This document shows, one piece after another, positions 43,926-55,976 of a stretch of DNA of 64,000 nucleotides. The notes under the pieces were generated by a model. It was not told the DNA's origin. It saw nothing but the letters and a program-made list of their open reading frames with translations, and ran no database searches. Both the position numbers and the translations under genes were made by a program. The DNA comes from Nephrocerus scutellatus (taxonomy: Eukaryota > Arthropoda > Insecta > Diptera > Pipunculidae), in the NCBI GenBank assembly GCA_947095585.1, contig OX352761.1, positions 61,062,832 through 61,126,831 of the forward strand, written 5' to 3'. Position 1 is the first letter of the stretch. Every line of letters begins with the position of its first letter.

Positions 43926-45415
43926 TATTTTTATAAACGTAGTACGAGGTTGGGTCCTGGATGTGTGTTGCGGAAAGTAAATGCATATCCAGTAAGGAAA
44001 TCCATATACCCTCATCGACGGTTAGCCATCCTACAGAAGACCTATATGTCCACAAATGTCCCCAACCAATCGAAATGTATGAGTTTTTTTATAAACGTAG
44101 TACCCGCATCGACGGTTATCCATCCTACAGGAGACCTATATGTTCACAAAACCACCCAACCAATCGAAATGTATGAGTTTTTTTTATAAACGTAGTACGA
44201 GGTTGGGTCCTGGATGTGTGTTGCGGAAAGTAAATGCATTTCCAGTAAGGAAATCCATATACCCGCATCGACGGTTAGCCAGCCTACAGAAGACCTATAT
44301 GTCCACAAATGCCCCCAACCAATCGAAATGTATGAGTTTTTTTTTAAACGTAGTACGAGGTTGGGTCCTGGATGTGTGTTGCGGAAAGTAAATGCATTTC
44401 CAGTAAGGAAATCCATATACCCGCATCGACGGTTAGCCATTCTACAGAAGACCTATATGTCCACAAATGCCCCCAACCAATCGAAATGTATAAAGGATAA
44501 CACTTCGGTTGGCGGTTAAGGATTGTGTGGACGGAACTTCTGCAATAATCCTAGCCGAAACAAACGAAAATTTTAAGCAACACGTGGTTAGATAAATGGA
44601 TATGATAGTAAAATAATAAAAATAAGATAAAAAATTGTAAATAACAAAATAATAAATTGAAAGGATAATAAAATGAAAAGATAACGAAATAATAAGATAA
44701 TAAAATAATAAAGAAAAAATAAAGAAGAAAACGAAATAATAAAAAAATGAAAAGATAATGAAATGAAAAGATAACAAAATAAAAAGATAACAAAATAAAA
44801 AGATAACAAAATAAAAAATAACAAAATAAAAAGATAACGAAATAATAAAAAATGAAAAGAAAACAAAATAATAAAATGAAAAGATAACGAAATAATAAAA
44901 TAATGAAATGAAAAGATAACAAAATAAAAAGATAAAAAGATAACAAAATAAAAGGATAACAAAATAAAAAGCTAACAAAGTAAAAAGATAAGAAAATAAA
45001 AATATAACAAAATAAAAAGTTAACAAAATAAAAAAATAAGAAGAGAACGAAATAATAAATAAAATTAAAAAGAAACAAAATAATAAAATGAAAAGATAAC
45101 GAAATAATAAAATAATGAAATGAAAAGATAACAAAAAAAAATATAACAAAATAAAAAAATAAAAAGATAACAAAATAAAAGGATAACAAAATAAAAAGAT
45201 AACAAAATAAAAAGAAAATGATAACAAAATAAAAAGATAACGAAACAATAAAAAAGGAAATATAACGAAATAATAAGATAATAAAATGAAAGGAAAAGAA
45301 AAGATAACAAAATAAAAAGATAACGAAACAATAATAATGAAACGATAACGAAATAATAAGATAATAAAATAATAAAGAAGAAAACAAAATAATAAAAAAT
45401 GAAAAGATAACGAGT
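43926..45415 (+). repeat. Tandem array unit 5 (short, no splice block)
   Basis: Four TATAAA modules start at 43,932, 44,090, 44,185 and 44,344. The second is the truncated subtype; the fourth has lost the box (TTTTTAAACG). Linker to about 44,605 and minisatellite (44,610-45,412) then run directly into the next module at 45,416. Splice block, palindromes and hairpin are missing, so this unit arose by a large internal deletion or unequal exchange. Confidence 0.8.
44610..45412. repeat. A-rich minisatellite, unit 5
   Basis: Mostly the degenerate variant type (AACGAAATAATAAAA, AAATGAAAAG), very like the left third of the unit 3 tract. It stops abruptly at the next TATAAA module. Confidence 0.88.
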
Positions 45416-45679
45416 TTATTTATAAACGTAGTACGAGGTTGGGTCCTGGATGTGTGTTGCGGAAAGTAAATGCATTTCCAGTAAGGAAACCCATATACCC
45501 GCATCGATGGTTATCCATCCTACAGAAGACCTATATGTTCACAAAACCCCCCAACCAATCGAAATGCAAAAAGGATAACATTTCGGTTGGCAGGTAAAGG
45601 ATTGTGTGAACGGAACTTCTGCAATTATTCTAGCCGAACCAAAACAAAATTTTAATCAACACATGGTTGGATAAATAGA

Positions 45680-47130
45680 TAGGATCGTAAAATAATAAAA
45701 ATAAAAAGATATTAAAATAATAGAGAAGAAGAAACGAAATAATAAAAAATATTAAAGAAAACGAAATAATAAGATAACAAAAAAATAAAATGAAAAGATA
45801 ACGAAATAATAAGATAAAAAATGAAAAGAAAAGAAAAGATAAAAAAATTAAAATAATAAAATAAAAAGATAAAAAATAAAAAGATAAAAAGATTACAAAA
45901 TAAAAAGGTAACGAAATAATAAAATGAAAAGATAACAAAATAAAAAGATAACAAAATAAAAGGATAATAAAATAAAAAGATAACAAAATAAAAAGATAAC
46001 AAAATAAAAAGATAACAAAATAAAAAGATAACAAAATAAAAAGATAACAAAATAAAAAGAAAACAAAATAAGAAGATAACAAAATAAAAAAATAAAAAGA
46101 TAACAAAATAAAAAGATAACAAAATAAAAAAATAAAAAGATAACAAAATAAAAAGATAACAAAATAAAAAGATAACAAAATAGAAAGATAACAAAATAAA
46201 AAGATAACAAAATTAAAAGATAACAAAATAGAAAGATAAAAAGATAACAAAATAAAAAGATAAAAAGATAACAAAATAAAAAGATAAAAAGATAACAAAA
46301 ATAAAAAGATATAAAAATATAACAAAATAAAAAGATTAATAGATAACAAAATAAAAAGATAACAAAATAAAAAGATAACGAAATAATAAAAAATTAAAAG
46401 ATAACAAAATAAAAAGATAACAAAATAAAAAGATAACAAAATAAAAAGATAAAAAGATAACAAAATAAAAAGATAACAAAATAAAAAGATAACAAAATAA
46501 AAAGAAAACAAAATAAAAAGATAACAAAATAAAAAGATAACAAAATAAAAAGATAAAAAGATAACAAAATGAAAAGATAACAAAATAAAAAGATAACAAA
46601 ATAAAAAGGTAACAAAATAAAAAGATAACAAAATAAAAAGATAACAAAATAAAAAGATAAAAAGATAACAAAATAAAAAGATAACAAAATAAAAAGATAA
46701 CGAAATAATAAAAAATTAAAAGATAACAAAATAAAAAGATAACAAAATAAAAAGATAACAAAATAAAAAGAAAACAAAATAAAAAGATAATAAAATAAAA
46801 AGATAACAAAATAAAAAGATAACAAAATAAAAAGATAACAAAATAAAAAGATAACAAAATAAAAAGATAACAAAATAAAAAGATAACAAAATAAAATGAT
46901 AAAAAGATAACAAAATAAAAAGATAACAAAATAAAAAGATAACAAAATAAAAAGATAACAAAAATAAAAAGATAACAAAATAAAAAGATAAAAAGATAAC
47001 AAAATAAAAAGATAAAAAAAAATAAAAAGATAACAAAATAAAAAGATAAAAAAATAACGAAATAATAAAAAATTAAAAGATAACAAAATGAAAAGATAAA
47101 AATTGAAAGGATAACACAAAAATAAGTTAA
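45680..47130. repeat. A-rich minisatellite, unit 6
   Basis: About 1.45 kb, long runs of nearly perfect 16-bp repeats, punctuated by a recurrent AACGAAATAATAAAAAATTA marker. Confidence 0.9.
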
Positions 47131-48871
47131 TAAATTGAAAAGATTATCGTCGATTTAGAATATGGAGTGAAAAATTTAATTGGAAACAGAGGGATTTCTT
47201 GATTATGAACACGTCCTATTTCCTAAGTTTTGTCACATGGAAACAGAGAGACTTTAGAAAATGAATGCAAAACAAAAATGACAAATTATAGTTTGAAGGG
47301 GATGTCAAAATAGAATATGATTGTGACTAAAGGAAACGTAAGTAATGTGAATAGATTTTTGAAAATTATGATATATTTTTGGTATATTTTAAAGTTTAAA
47401 TTGTTATTTCAGATATATGATGTGTTAGAGGAACGCTAGTAGATGGTTAACAAATTGTGAAAGGTAAGTTAAACTGTGTTTAATTTGTATGGTTGTAGTT
47501 AAAGAAAGTCTGGACGGCTCGGACAATTGTGGAACCATGGGGAGTGATGGAGGGACAGGCAGTGTGGAGAACATGTGATTTGACTAAGTATAAATATAAA
47601 AAGAATATGGTAGTGATATTCAGATTTGTTTTTTCTAGGATTTGGCGAGATTTGGTGTATCCAGATGAGGGTGCTATAGCAGGAAATATTTCATGTGTAT
47701 GGTGAGTTGTGTGATTAAGTAGATCACTAGGATGGATAAAACCATCATATCCTGGAAGTTGCGGTAATGTGTAAATGATGGGGTGAGTATGTATCAAATA
47801 GGTGAAAATTAGAAATATCTCTTTATATAAGGTAAGTGATGCAGCAATAAGGGATGGTTGAACCAGATGTGGGACAGGAGATGAACAAGGAGTGGTGGTG
47901 TAAAAGGCAAGTTCTATAGAGAACCAGGAAGCTTCCGCTGAAACTTTGAATAATTGTAAGTTGGTTCTTTTTGAACCAGGAAGAACAATAAATGGGCTGA
48001 TAGGGTAAGAATAAGTTATTTTAAGAGCTAAAAATGAAATGTAAGAACAAGTTCTTTTTAGAGCTGAAGTAGAATGAAAAGGTGAGACAAGCTCTTTTAA
48101 GAGCTAAGATAAGAATCGGTTCTTATAAGGACTAGAAAACATTGAAAAAGAGATAGAATTTACCAATTTTAACATTGTTTAAAAGTGATTATAATTGTCC
48201 ACTAGCGCTGAATTAGTTAGTTGGAAAAAGGTTGCAGAAAAAATATAGTTTCTAACATTTTACATACAGACAGTTTGACTATAAACGGAGAAGATATACA
48301 TATAAGTATAACTAAATCTCTTTATTTATTTTAACAGCTAAATTTGAATGAAGAATGGTGTGGCTGGGTGTAAGTGTAGTAGCGGAAGGTTTTTAATGTG
48401 CCAATGGTTGGGTGAGTATGCAGAAATAAGTACTAATTTTTTCTATTTTAGGCATAGGACGCTTTTGAGTAATCGATCAACAAAATATGAGAGATTAATT
48501 ACAGAAGCAGGAAAATTAACATGAATAAATGCTAACGTGTGCACGGGATCCTTTTTGATTTGTGAGAAACCTTACAAAGTATATATGAGAACAAAATAAC
48601 AATAAAAAACGGTTCTTGTAAGAACTGGAAAATTTTAATGATAGAGATAAAGTTGATCAGAAGTATTTTTGTAAAATTAACATAATGTTATGTGTAGATG
48701 TAAGTTGGTGATGATATAAATGTGTGTTTTTGGAAAAGGAAAACCTTATTGAACGATATATGAAAATAAGGTTACAATAAAAATCGGTTCTTCTAAGAAC
48801 TAGAAAACTCTAACGAAAGAGATAAAGTTGATCAGAGATATTTTTATAAAGTTAACATAATGTTATGTGTA

Positions 48872-49183
48872 AATTAACAAGAAATAGGAAACTAAACTGC
48901 TGACCAAGCGTCTGGGGCATTCACCACAAAAGAATATTGCAATTCAATGGAAATGCTGAACAGACGATCCACAATTCAATTTCCCACGAACAACAGAAAT
49001 GCAACGGAAATGCTGACTAAACGATCTACATATTTCTACACATTTGCAAGTAGCTAAAAGCGAGGTATTATTATAAGTATTGAATTATTGTAAATTTAGT
49101 TGATATTTGAATATTTGAAAGGTCAGGGTAACTGCCTGCAAAAATATATTTTTTTAAAGTTTATTCTTGAGTTTTTGTTAACT
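48872..49183 (+). repeat. 5' LTR of the errantivirus
   Basis: 312 bp, AATTAACAAG...TTTGTTAACT, repeated at 55,256-55,565. The two LTRs differ by a few substitutions (for example near 48,894 and 49,034) and by a short rearranged stretch about 80 bp from the end. Confidence 0.92.
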
Positions 49184-49200
49184 GGCGCCCGAGCAGGGAC
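49183..49200 (+). other. Primer-binding site, tRNA-Lys type
   Basis: TGGCGCCCGAGCAGGGAC differs at one base from the sequence complementary to the 3' end of tRNA-Lys. Its first T is also the last base of the LTR, an overlap known from gypsy-type elements. Confidence 0.75.
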
Positions 49201-49597
49201 CGTTGTAAGTGAATAAGTAATTAACTGATCTTTACTATCGATTATTAACAGTGCTAAAAATCACACAGTGTTAAAAATCACAAAGTGCTAAATAGTGAAG
49301 TTACAATCCAATAAATAATCAACAAAAGTTCAGCAAGGACTATCACAACGTGGCAAATAGTGGAATAAAATCCCACGAAACTAGTTCATCCAAGTCGAAG
49401 GAAATTTAAGGCCCCGGAGTCACCGAACACTATTCGGACAAAACGGAATCTTCCTGTTAGGAGTAAAACACGAAGGTAGCCGCCTCCGCAGTTGCAACTA
49501 GAAGACCACCCTCGGTTCCCACACACAAGGACACATCACCGGGAAGTGTGTGCATTTTTCAACAACGAGACTCAACAAGACATTTATCAACTCAGAG

Positions 49598-49626
49598 ATG
49601 TCTGTCCTACATCTTCTTATGTAAGT
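49598..49626 (+). other. Short env leader exon and splice donor
   Basis: ATG at 49,598 opens seven codons plus two bases, then GTAAGT at 49,621. Errantivirus env is made from a spliced mRNA. Joining this donor to the acceptor at 53,698-53,699 would keep the frame and supply the start codon that the env frame lacks. The piece encodes mostly hydrophobic residues, as expected for the start of a signal peptide. Confidence 0.6.
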
Positions 49627-50040
49627 TAAGAAAAACTTTTAAAACTAGAAAAGTGAAAAATTATTGAAAATTTAAGAAAAATTAAATTAAAAGATTAATA
49701 AAATTATTTATCAAGAATCAAAGAAAAATTGAAAATTAAGAAAATAAAGAAACTTATTATTTTACCAAACTATATATTTATGAAAACATTGAAATCATAC
49801 CTACTAATTACACATATTTACCAAAACAAAAATCACAAATGAATATTTAAGCTTCCAATACTTAATACTTTTGAATAATCAAGTTATTCATTCATACATA
49901 CTTTCTGATTACACATATTTATCAAAAGAAAAATTAAGTGTATCTAATTGAAATCACAAGTGAATATTAAAGTTCGAATACCCAATACTTTTTAATCATC
50001 AAGTTATTTGTTCATCTTTCTTGAATCTGACCACTCTGCA

Positions 50041-50563
50041 ATGTCAAACCCAAACAATTTAATAAGACCAGCGCGACTAAACGTACCAGAAGGTGTGGCA
50101 GAAAACCCTGCTGTTCCTGTAAATGACCCCGCAAATGCTCCTAATGAGCCCTTTAATTTTAATAACATTACCGAACAAATTACTCGAATTGTTCGTGAAG
50201 TTCTAACTAGGGAAGGACAAAACATTTTCAATAATATAATTAATCCCAATGCCGACATCGCGAACGACATCGACCAACCAATCACTCTTAACGCGGACAG
50301 AAACCTTGCCGACCTAGACAAGATACCCGACGTTGTCAAAAGTTAAAGGGAGTTCTCAGGTCAACCAGGAGAATTTAGCTCACACTAACCAAAACGATAG
50401 CAACGAAGGAGAACCAACAATTGAAGAATACGAACAGGAAATAGAATCTCAAAACGCCAATGACGACCAAGAAATTCCGACGCTAGACGAATACATCGAC
50501 GATACTGAGACTACTGATTTTGACCAAACTGAACAATTAGAAGACATCTATTTTTTAGGTTAA
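50041..50563 (+). pseudogene. Errantivirus Gag with a large internal deletion
   Basis: ATG at 50,041 (a longer frame starts at 50,008 but this is the better start) opens an N-terminal Pro/Asn-rich region and a helical segment to about 50,335. The frame then ends at 50,346. In the next frame an acidic tail rich in Glu/Asp (50,340-50,563) looks like the Gag C-terminus. About 175 codons remain, against roughly 400-450 usual for the group, so most of the capsid region is gone and the join is out of frame. Confidence 0.7.
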
Positions 50564-50569
50564 ACCGCT

Positions 50570-53500
50570 CTTCACTTCCTTACTTCCAATGCAGGACGCG
50601 AAGTGGAGAGACTCTGAAATTTCTAATAGACACAGGGTCGAACAAAAATTACATACAACCAAGACGAGTTAATTTCCCTATCCTTAACGAAAAGCCATTC
50701 CTTGCTAATTCCGTCGGAGGCAATATTAGAATAACCCATCATGCTCTTATAGACTTTTTCAAGCAAAACAAAAAATCTAAATTTTTCATCCTTCCAAGTC
50801 TGATCTCTTTTGACGGCATCATAGGTAACGACGCATTAAGAGAACTAAAGGCAATCATCCATACCGAAGGTAGCTATATGACTATCCATCCAAACACTAA
50901 AATCTTACTTAAACAATACACATCGGAGAATGTAAATAATATCAATCTCCGTATTTCCCACTTATCCGAAGAACAAAATAGAAAGCTCAATGATATAATA
51001 GGAAAGTGTCCAAACCTCTCCCGATAAAAAACTAACATTTACCACCAGAGTTAAGGGCGAAATTCGCACTACTACTGACTCTCCTGTTTACTCAAAGCCA
51101 TACCCATATCCTATGGCTCTAAAAGACGAAGTCGAGAAACAGGTCAAGGAACTTCTAAATGAAGGAATAATAAGGCATTCAAAATCACCATACAACTCCC
51201 CCGTATGGATCGTTTCGAAGAAACAAGATGCTTCCGGCAAGAAGAAATATCGAATGGTGATAGACTATAGGAAGCTAAATGCTGTCACTATTTCCGATAA
51301 ATATCCTATACCGGAAATAAACGAGGTTCTTTCAAATCTCGGAAAGAATCGATATTTCACCGTCATCGATCTTAAAAGTGGTTTCCACCAGATTCCACTA
51401 AAGGAGAACGATATCGAAAAGACTGCCTTCTCGATAAATAACGGGAAATTTGAGTTTACCCGCCTACCTTTCGGGCTCAAGAATGCGCCCTCAATCTTTC
51501 AAAGGACACTGGATGATATTCTGAGGGAACATATAGGAAAAAGTTGCTATATTTACATAGATGATATCATCATATTTGGAGAAAATGAAGAACAACATTT
51601 TAAGAATTTGTAAATGGTATTTAAAACACTCGAAAAAGCCAATATGAAAATACAACTCGATAAATCCGAATTTCTGAAATCAGAAGCAGAATTTTTAGGA
51701 TTCATTGTTGGAATCGACGGAATAAAAACAAACCCCAAAAAGGTTAAGGCTATAGTCGACCTACTCCCGCCTCGAAATCTAAAAGACCTTTGATCCTTTT
51801 TAGGAATGTCAGCGTATTATCGAAGGTTTGTCAGGGATTATGCGAAATTAGCAAAACCCCTGACATCCCTTTTAAGAGGGGAAGATGGACGCGTGTCCAA
51901 AAACCTCTCGAAAAATAAAACCATCCAACTCGACAAAGTTGCATTGGACGCTTTCCAAAAATTAAAAAACGTTCTAGTCTCCGAAGAAATCATTCTAACA
52001 CACCCAAATTTCGAAAAAGAGTTCGAATTAACCACAGATGCCTCTGACTACGCCATCGGCGCAGTACTGTCGCAAAACAACAAACCAATAACGTTTTTGT
52101 CACGAACGCTTAACAAAACGGAAGAGAGTTATGCGACCAACGAAAAAGAAATGTTGGCCATAATCTGGGCACTCACTAGTTTACGAAATTTCCTTTACGG
52201 TTCCAGAAAAATTAAAATCTTCACTGACCACCAACCGCTCACGTATGCCCTCAGTAGCAAGAACACCAACAGCAAAATGAAACGTTGGAAGGCCATATTG
52301 GAGGAATACAACTATGAGCTCCAATATAAGCCCGGTAGAACCAATCTTGTAGCAGACTCACTTTCTAGACTCCCACATCCAACAAACGTTAATTCACTTA
52401 CTATGACACAACATAGCGCAGATAGCTCATCCCATAACCTAATCCCGACTATCGAAACCCCTATTAACGCTTTTCGAAACCAGCTCATATATAAAATAGA
52501 AAACGAGAACAGCTACCAAATACAAAACCCTTTCCCCAATTATCAAAGACACATTTTTATACAACGAAATTTTACGGAAACAGATATCATTAACTTACTT
52601 AAGAGATACCTCAATCCTAATGCGATTAACGGACTCTCAGCACCCGAAAATGTCATGGGCAAAATACAGGAAATATACCCCATCCATTTTAGAAACTACA
52701 AAATCCGTTATACCCAAACCATTGCCGAAGACATACCCAACGAAGACCGACAGGACGAAATTATACTTACAGAACATAAAAGAGCTCACCGCAACGCTTA
52801 CGAGAACCGATTGCAAATAATAGAAAAATATTATTTTCCTAAGATGAACTCTAAAATTCAAAATTTGGTTAAATGTTGCTCGATATGCAAAGAAAACAAA
52901 TACGAACGCCATCCTAACAACCAATTCATAGAACCTACTCCTATTCCAAATTACCCCGGTCATACAGTACATGTTAACATATTCTCGACGGAAAAATTTC
53001 TAGTCCGCACAGCAATCGACAAATTTACGAAATTTGCGCAAGCCAAACTGATCGATTCCCGATCAATAGAACACATCAAAAGACCCCTTCTAGACATCCT
53101 TTTCTATTTTTGCGTACCAGAAAATGTAGTGATTGATAATGAAAAATCACTCAATTCTGCTTCCATAACATCAATGCTTGAGGACGACCTCAATATAAAA
53201 GTCTTCACGACACCCCCTTACAAAAGCGAAGTCAACGGACAAATAGAGCGTTTTCATTCGACGCTGCCGAAATAATGAGATGCCTTAAGGCAGACGGACC
53301 TCATCGTCCTTTTCAAGATTTGCTTGACCGCGCAGTCAACGAATACAATTTTACAATCCACTCCACAACGGGTAAAAAACCAGTCGAACTATACTACGGT
53401 CGTATTCCAAGAATAAACCCAGAACGGTTCGAGCAAGTACGCATTGAGACTATCGAGAAACTTAAAAATAAACAAGAAAAAAACCTAAGGTACCACAACA

Positions 53501-53679
53501 AAAACAAGAAACCAATAAAAAATTACCTTCCTGGAGATATCATATTCATAAGACAAAACAAAAGAATAGGGTCTAAGTTAACAGTTCGATACAAAAAGGA
53601 AATAGTCAAAGAAAACAGAAACACAACAATTCTAACAGAGTCAGGGAAAATAGTACATAAAACTCATATACGAAACTAA
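50570..53679 (+). pseudogene. Errantivirus Pol (protease, RT, RNase H, integrase), broken
   Basis: Protease: FLIDTGSN with the catalytic Asp at 50,629-50,631. A frame change at about 51,010-51,025 leads into RT, with VIDYRKLN, a VIDLKSGFHQI palm motif and an intact YIDD at 51,554-51,565. Stops: TAA at 51,611-51,613 and TGA at 51,791-51,793. RNase H: LTTDASDYAIGAVLSQ and FTDHQPLTYAL (from about 52,030). Integrase: HHCC finger (CCSICKEN at about 52,874), then a core where the first catalytic Asp is Asn (AAC at 52,976-52,978). The second Asp and the Glu remain (VIDNEKSL; NGQIERFHS). A one-base loss near 53,262 shifts the last 134 codons (53,275-53,679). It is dead as a polyprotein. Confidence 0.9.
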
Positions 53680-53688
53680 CATAGGCTA

Positions 53689-53699
53689 TACTTTTTCAG
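53689..53699 (+). other. env splice acceptor
   Basis: A pyrimidine-rich TACTTTTTCAG ends at 53,699, just after the pol stop at 53,677-53,679. The env frame is open from the next base, which is where a subgenomic env mRNA would be spliced. Confidence 0.6.
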
Positions 53700-55221
53700 A
53701 TATTTTCTTTACACCGCTGTCAATGGAGAAATCCAAATCTTAGACTTCACTAACGCGCAATTCGTGTCTTTGCACGTAGGACAAGCTAAAATTAAAGAGG
53801 GAAACTTCAAGATAATTCATGAAGTTGACATGGACCAGTATAACATATTTATAGAGAACATTACACCGATTATAAACTTAAACACGACAAGACGGAATTC
53901 CCTATTTCCTCTCCTCAACCACGATGTTAATCAGATCAAAAATCTAATTTTTAACTTAGAACCAAGAAAGATGAAAAGGTCACTTAATTTTATTGGCTCA
54001 GCATGGAAGTGGATTGCTGGCAATCCTGACCATGAAGACTTTCTTACTATAAAAAGAAAGATGTCGAACTTACTAGGAAACAATAACAATCAAGTGGTCA
54101 TCAACCGTCTTCATAATGAAAGGATAAATAACTTGACAAAAATAACAAACGAAATATCAAAATTTATAAATAAAGACAATACAATTAATAGTAGAATGAT
54201 TTATAGAATTCAATATAAACTAAAACTGATTAAAGAAGAATTACAAAACATTAATCTTGCAGTCCATTGGGCAAAACTAGGTATAATTAATTCTCTAATA
54301 TTGTCAAAAGAAGAAATAAGCATTGCAACTGAAACACTAAACAAAGAAAACGTACCATACGAAACTATTGAGGAAGCACTGAACTTCGCAGAAATAAAAA
54401 TTATTACCAATTCATCTTCCTTACTTTATATTGTTAATATCCCTATGACAAATTATAAAATATATGAAAAATTAATGTTAAAACCTATAAGAAAAGGGAC
54501 AATAGCTACTGATATAGATTTTGAAATAATTATAAAAAATAAAGAAGAAATGTATGGAATAAAAGATAAATGTAAAACTATAAATAACTTATCAATTTGT
54601 AATACCAATAATATTGTAAGTCTTATGAATTCTACATGTATACCAAATTTACTTAAAAGTCTTAAAGCTACTTGCAACCTCATGAACAGCCAACACTTGC
54701 CCATCATAGATGAAATTTCACCAGGAATCATACTTTTGAATGACTTCAACGGAACAATAAAAACCGAATCAGCTCAGCAAAATTTATCAGGCACTTTTCT
54801 CATCAAATACCATAATACCAACCTTACTATCAGCGATCGACTATTCATTTCCAAGGAAGCAACATCCTCTCACCAGATCTTACCTGCAATCCTACAACCA
54901 TCACCTATCGAAAAAGAATATCACAACCTCCTATCATTAGAAAAGGTCAACGAACTCCACATTAACAACACTAAAGAAATCCAGTCACTCCGATCCAGTA
55001 AAGAAAACCACCAGCTAATCTCATACGGACTTTTCGGTTGTATTGGAATATTACTCACAACTCTATCAGCATGCAGATTCACCAAACGCAATAATACAAA
55101 AATTATCATTCGGACTCCAGAAGAAGATCTACCTAAAAAACCTCCAAGCATCAAAATTGTACCAGAATCAAAACCATATTTCATCCCACAAACTAAATTC
55201 AATGACCTACCTTACTTCTAA
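53700..55221 (+). CDS. env: Errantivirus Env glycoprotein, frame intact
   Basis: An open frame of 506 codons runs from the splice acceptor to TAA at 55,219-55,221. Inside it the first Met-like start is a GTG at 53,764, so the start must come from the leader exon at 49,598; the whole protein would be about 514 residues. It shows a furin-type site (PRKMKR, cleavage after 53,979) followed by a fusion-peptide-like SLNFIGSAWKW stretch. Long helical regions and several Cys and N-glycosylation sites follow. Near the end is a membrane span (SYGLFGCIGILLTTL, about 55,022-55,066), then a basic and Pro-rich tail. Env lets such elements leave and enter cells. It has no stop or frameshift, in contrast to gag and pol. 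The family match is by motif order; activity is not shown. Confidence 0.85.
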
Positions 55222-55244
55222 AACGATTGTGGAATTTCGTACTT

Positions 55245-55255
55245 AAGAGGGGAAG
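55245..55255 (+). other. Polypurine tract of the errantivirus
   Basis: AAGAGGGGAAG lies directly before the 3' LTR, 23 bp after the env stop. Confidence 0.75.
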
Positions 55256-55565
55256 AATTAACAAGAAATAGGAAACTAGACTGCTGACCAAGCGTCTGGG
55301 GCATTCACCACAAAAGAATATTGCAATTCAATGGAAATGCTGAACAGACGATCCACAATTCAATTTCCCACGAACAACAGAAATGCAACGGAAATGCTGA
55401 CTAAACGATCTACACATTTCTACACATTTGCAAGTAGCTAAAAGCGAGGTATTATTATAAGTATTGAATTATTGTATTTAGTTGATATTTGAATTGAATA
55501 AAGGTCAGGCTAACTGCCTGCAAAAATATATTTTTTTAAAGTTTATTCTTGAGTTTTTGTTAACT
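55256..55565 (+). repeat. 3' LTR of the errantivirus
   Basis: 310-bp partner of 48,872-49,183, followed by the TGTA target duplication and then array sequence. Confidence 0.92.
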
Positions 55566-55976
55566 TGTAGGTGTAAGTTGGTAATGATGTAAAAGTGTGT
55601 TTTTTGAAAATGGAAAACCTTATTAAAAGATGTTTATAGTGTTAATAGTTATAATAAATTTAAATACTTAACTAAGCTTAATTAAAAGGGAAGACAATGT
55701 GGCCGTGATTTTTGTACATATCCCGTACGGGATTTAATGCAAGTGGGTTGCATTTTGGTGGTCGCTCGAAACGTTTTCGGCCCCAACCACAGGGCCTCAT
55801 CAGCGAGCTTAATGGCTCACGGCCTGATGAATTTGGAAATAGGATTGTGGCCAGAAGCCAGAGATTGAATGTTAGGTGGTTTATATAGTATGACTAACAT
55901 TGGGGTTATATACCTAATATAAAAATGTATACTTAGATTTAAAAGAAATATGGTAATGTGTGTGGGTCTTACCTTG

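Larger units (their letters stand above)
48872..55565 (+). mobile_element. Errantivirus-type Ty3/gypsy endogenous retrovirus
   Basis: A 6,694-bp provirus with LTRs of 312 and 310 bp, a Lys-type primer-binding site, gag, pol and env in order, and a polypurine tract. TGTA is duplicated at 48,868-48,871 and 55,566-55,569; a 4-bp duplication is usual for errantiviruses. The env frame and its splice signals resemble the 17.6/297/ZAM group. Gag has a large internal deletion, and pol has stops and frameshifts, but env is open throughout. It lies in the extra block of array unit 6. Confidence 0.93.
45416..55976 (+). repeat. Tandem array unit 6, split by the errantivirus
   Basis: One B-subtype module (45,421-45,566); minisatellite (45,680-47,130); splice-signal block (47,135-47,885); palindromes (47,905-48,140); later block (48,150-48,645); an extra block (48,646-48,871), shared only with unit 9. 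Then comes the 6.7-kb provirus (48,872-55,565). The rest of the extra block follows (55,570-55,735), and the hairpin lies near 55,790-55,830. Without the provirus the unit would be about 3.9 kb. Confidence 0.82.

Noticed and set aside
50008..50040. Upstream start for the errantivirus Gag
   Set aside because: The 11 added residues do not look like part of Gag, and the ATG at 50,041 begins the MSNPNN N-terminus that fits better.
53764..53766. GTG as the env start codon
   Set aside because: Env of this group is made from a spliced mRNA. The frame is open upstream to a good acceptor, and a leader exon with ATG and GTAAGT exists at 49,598-49,626.
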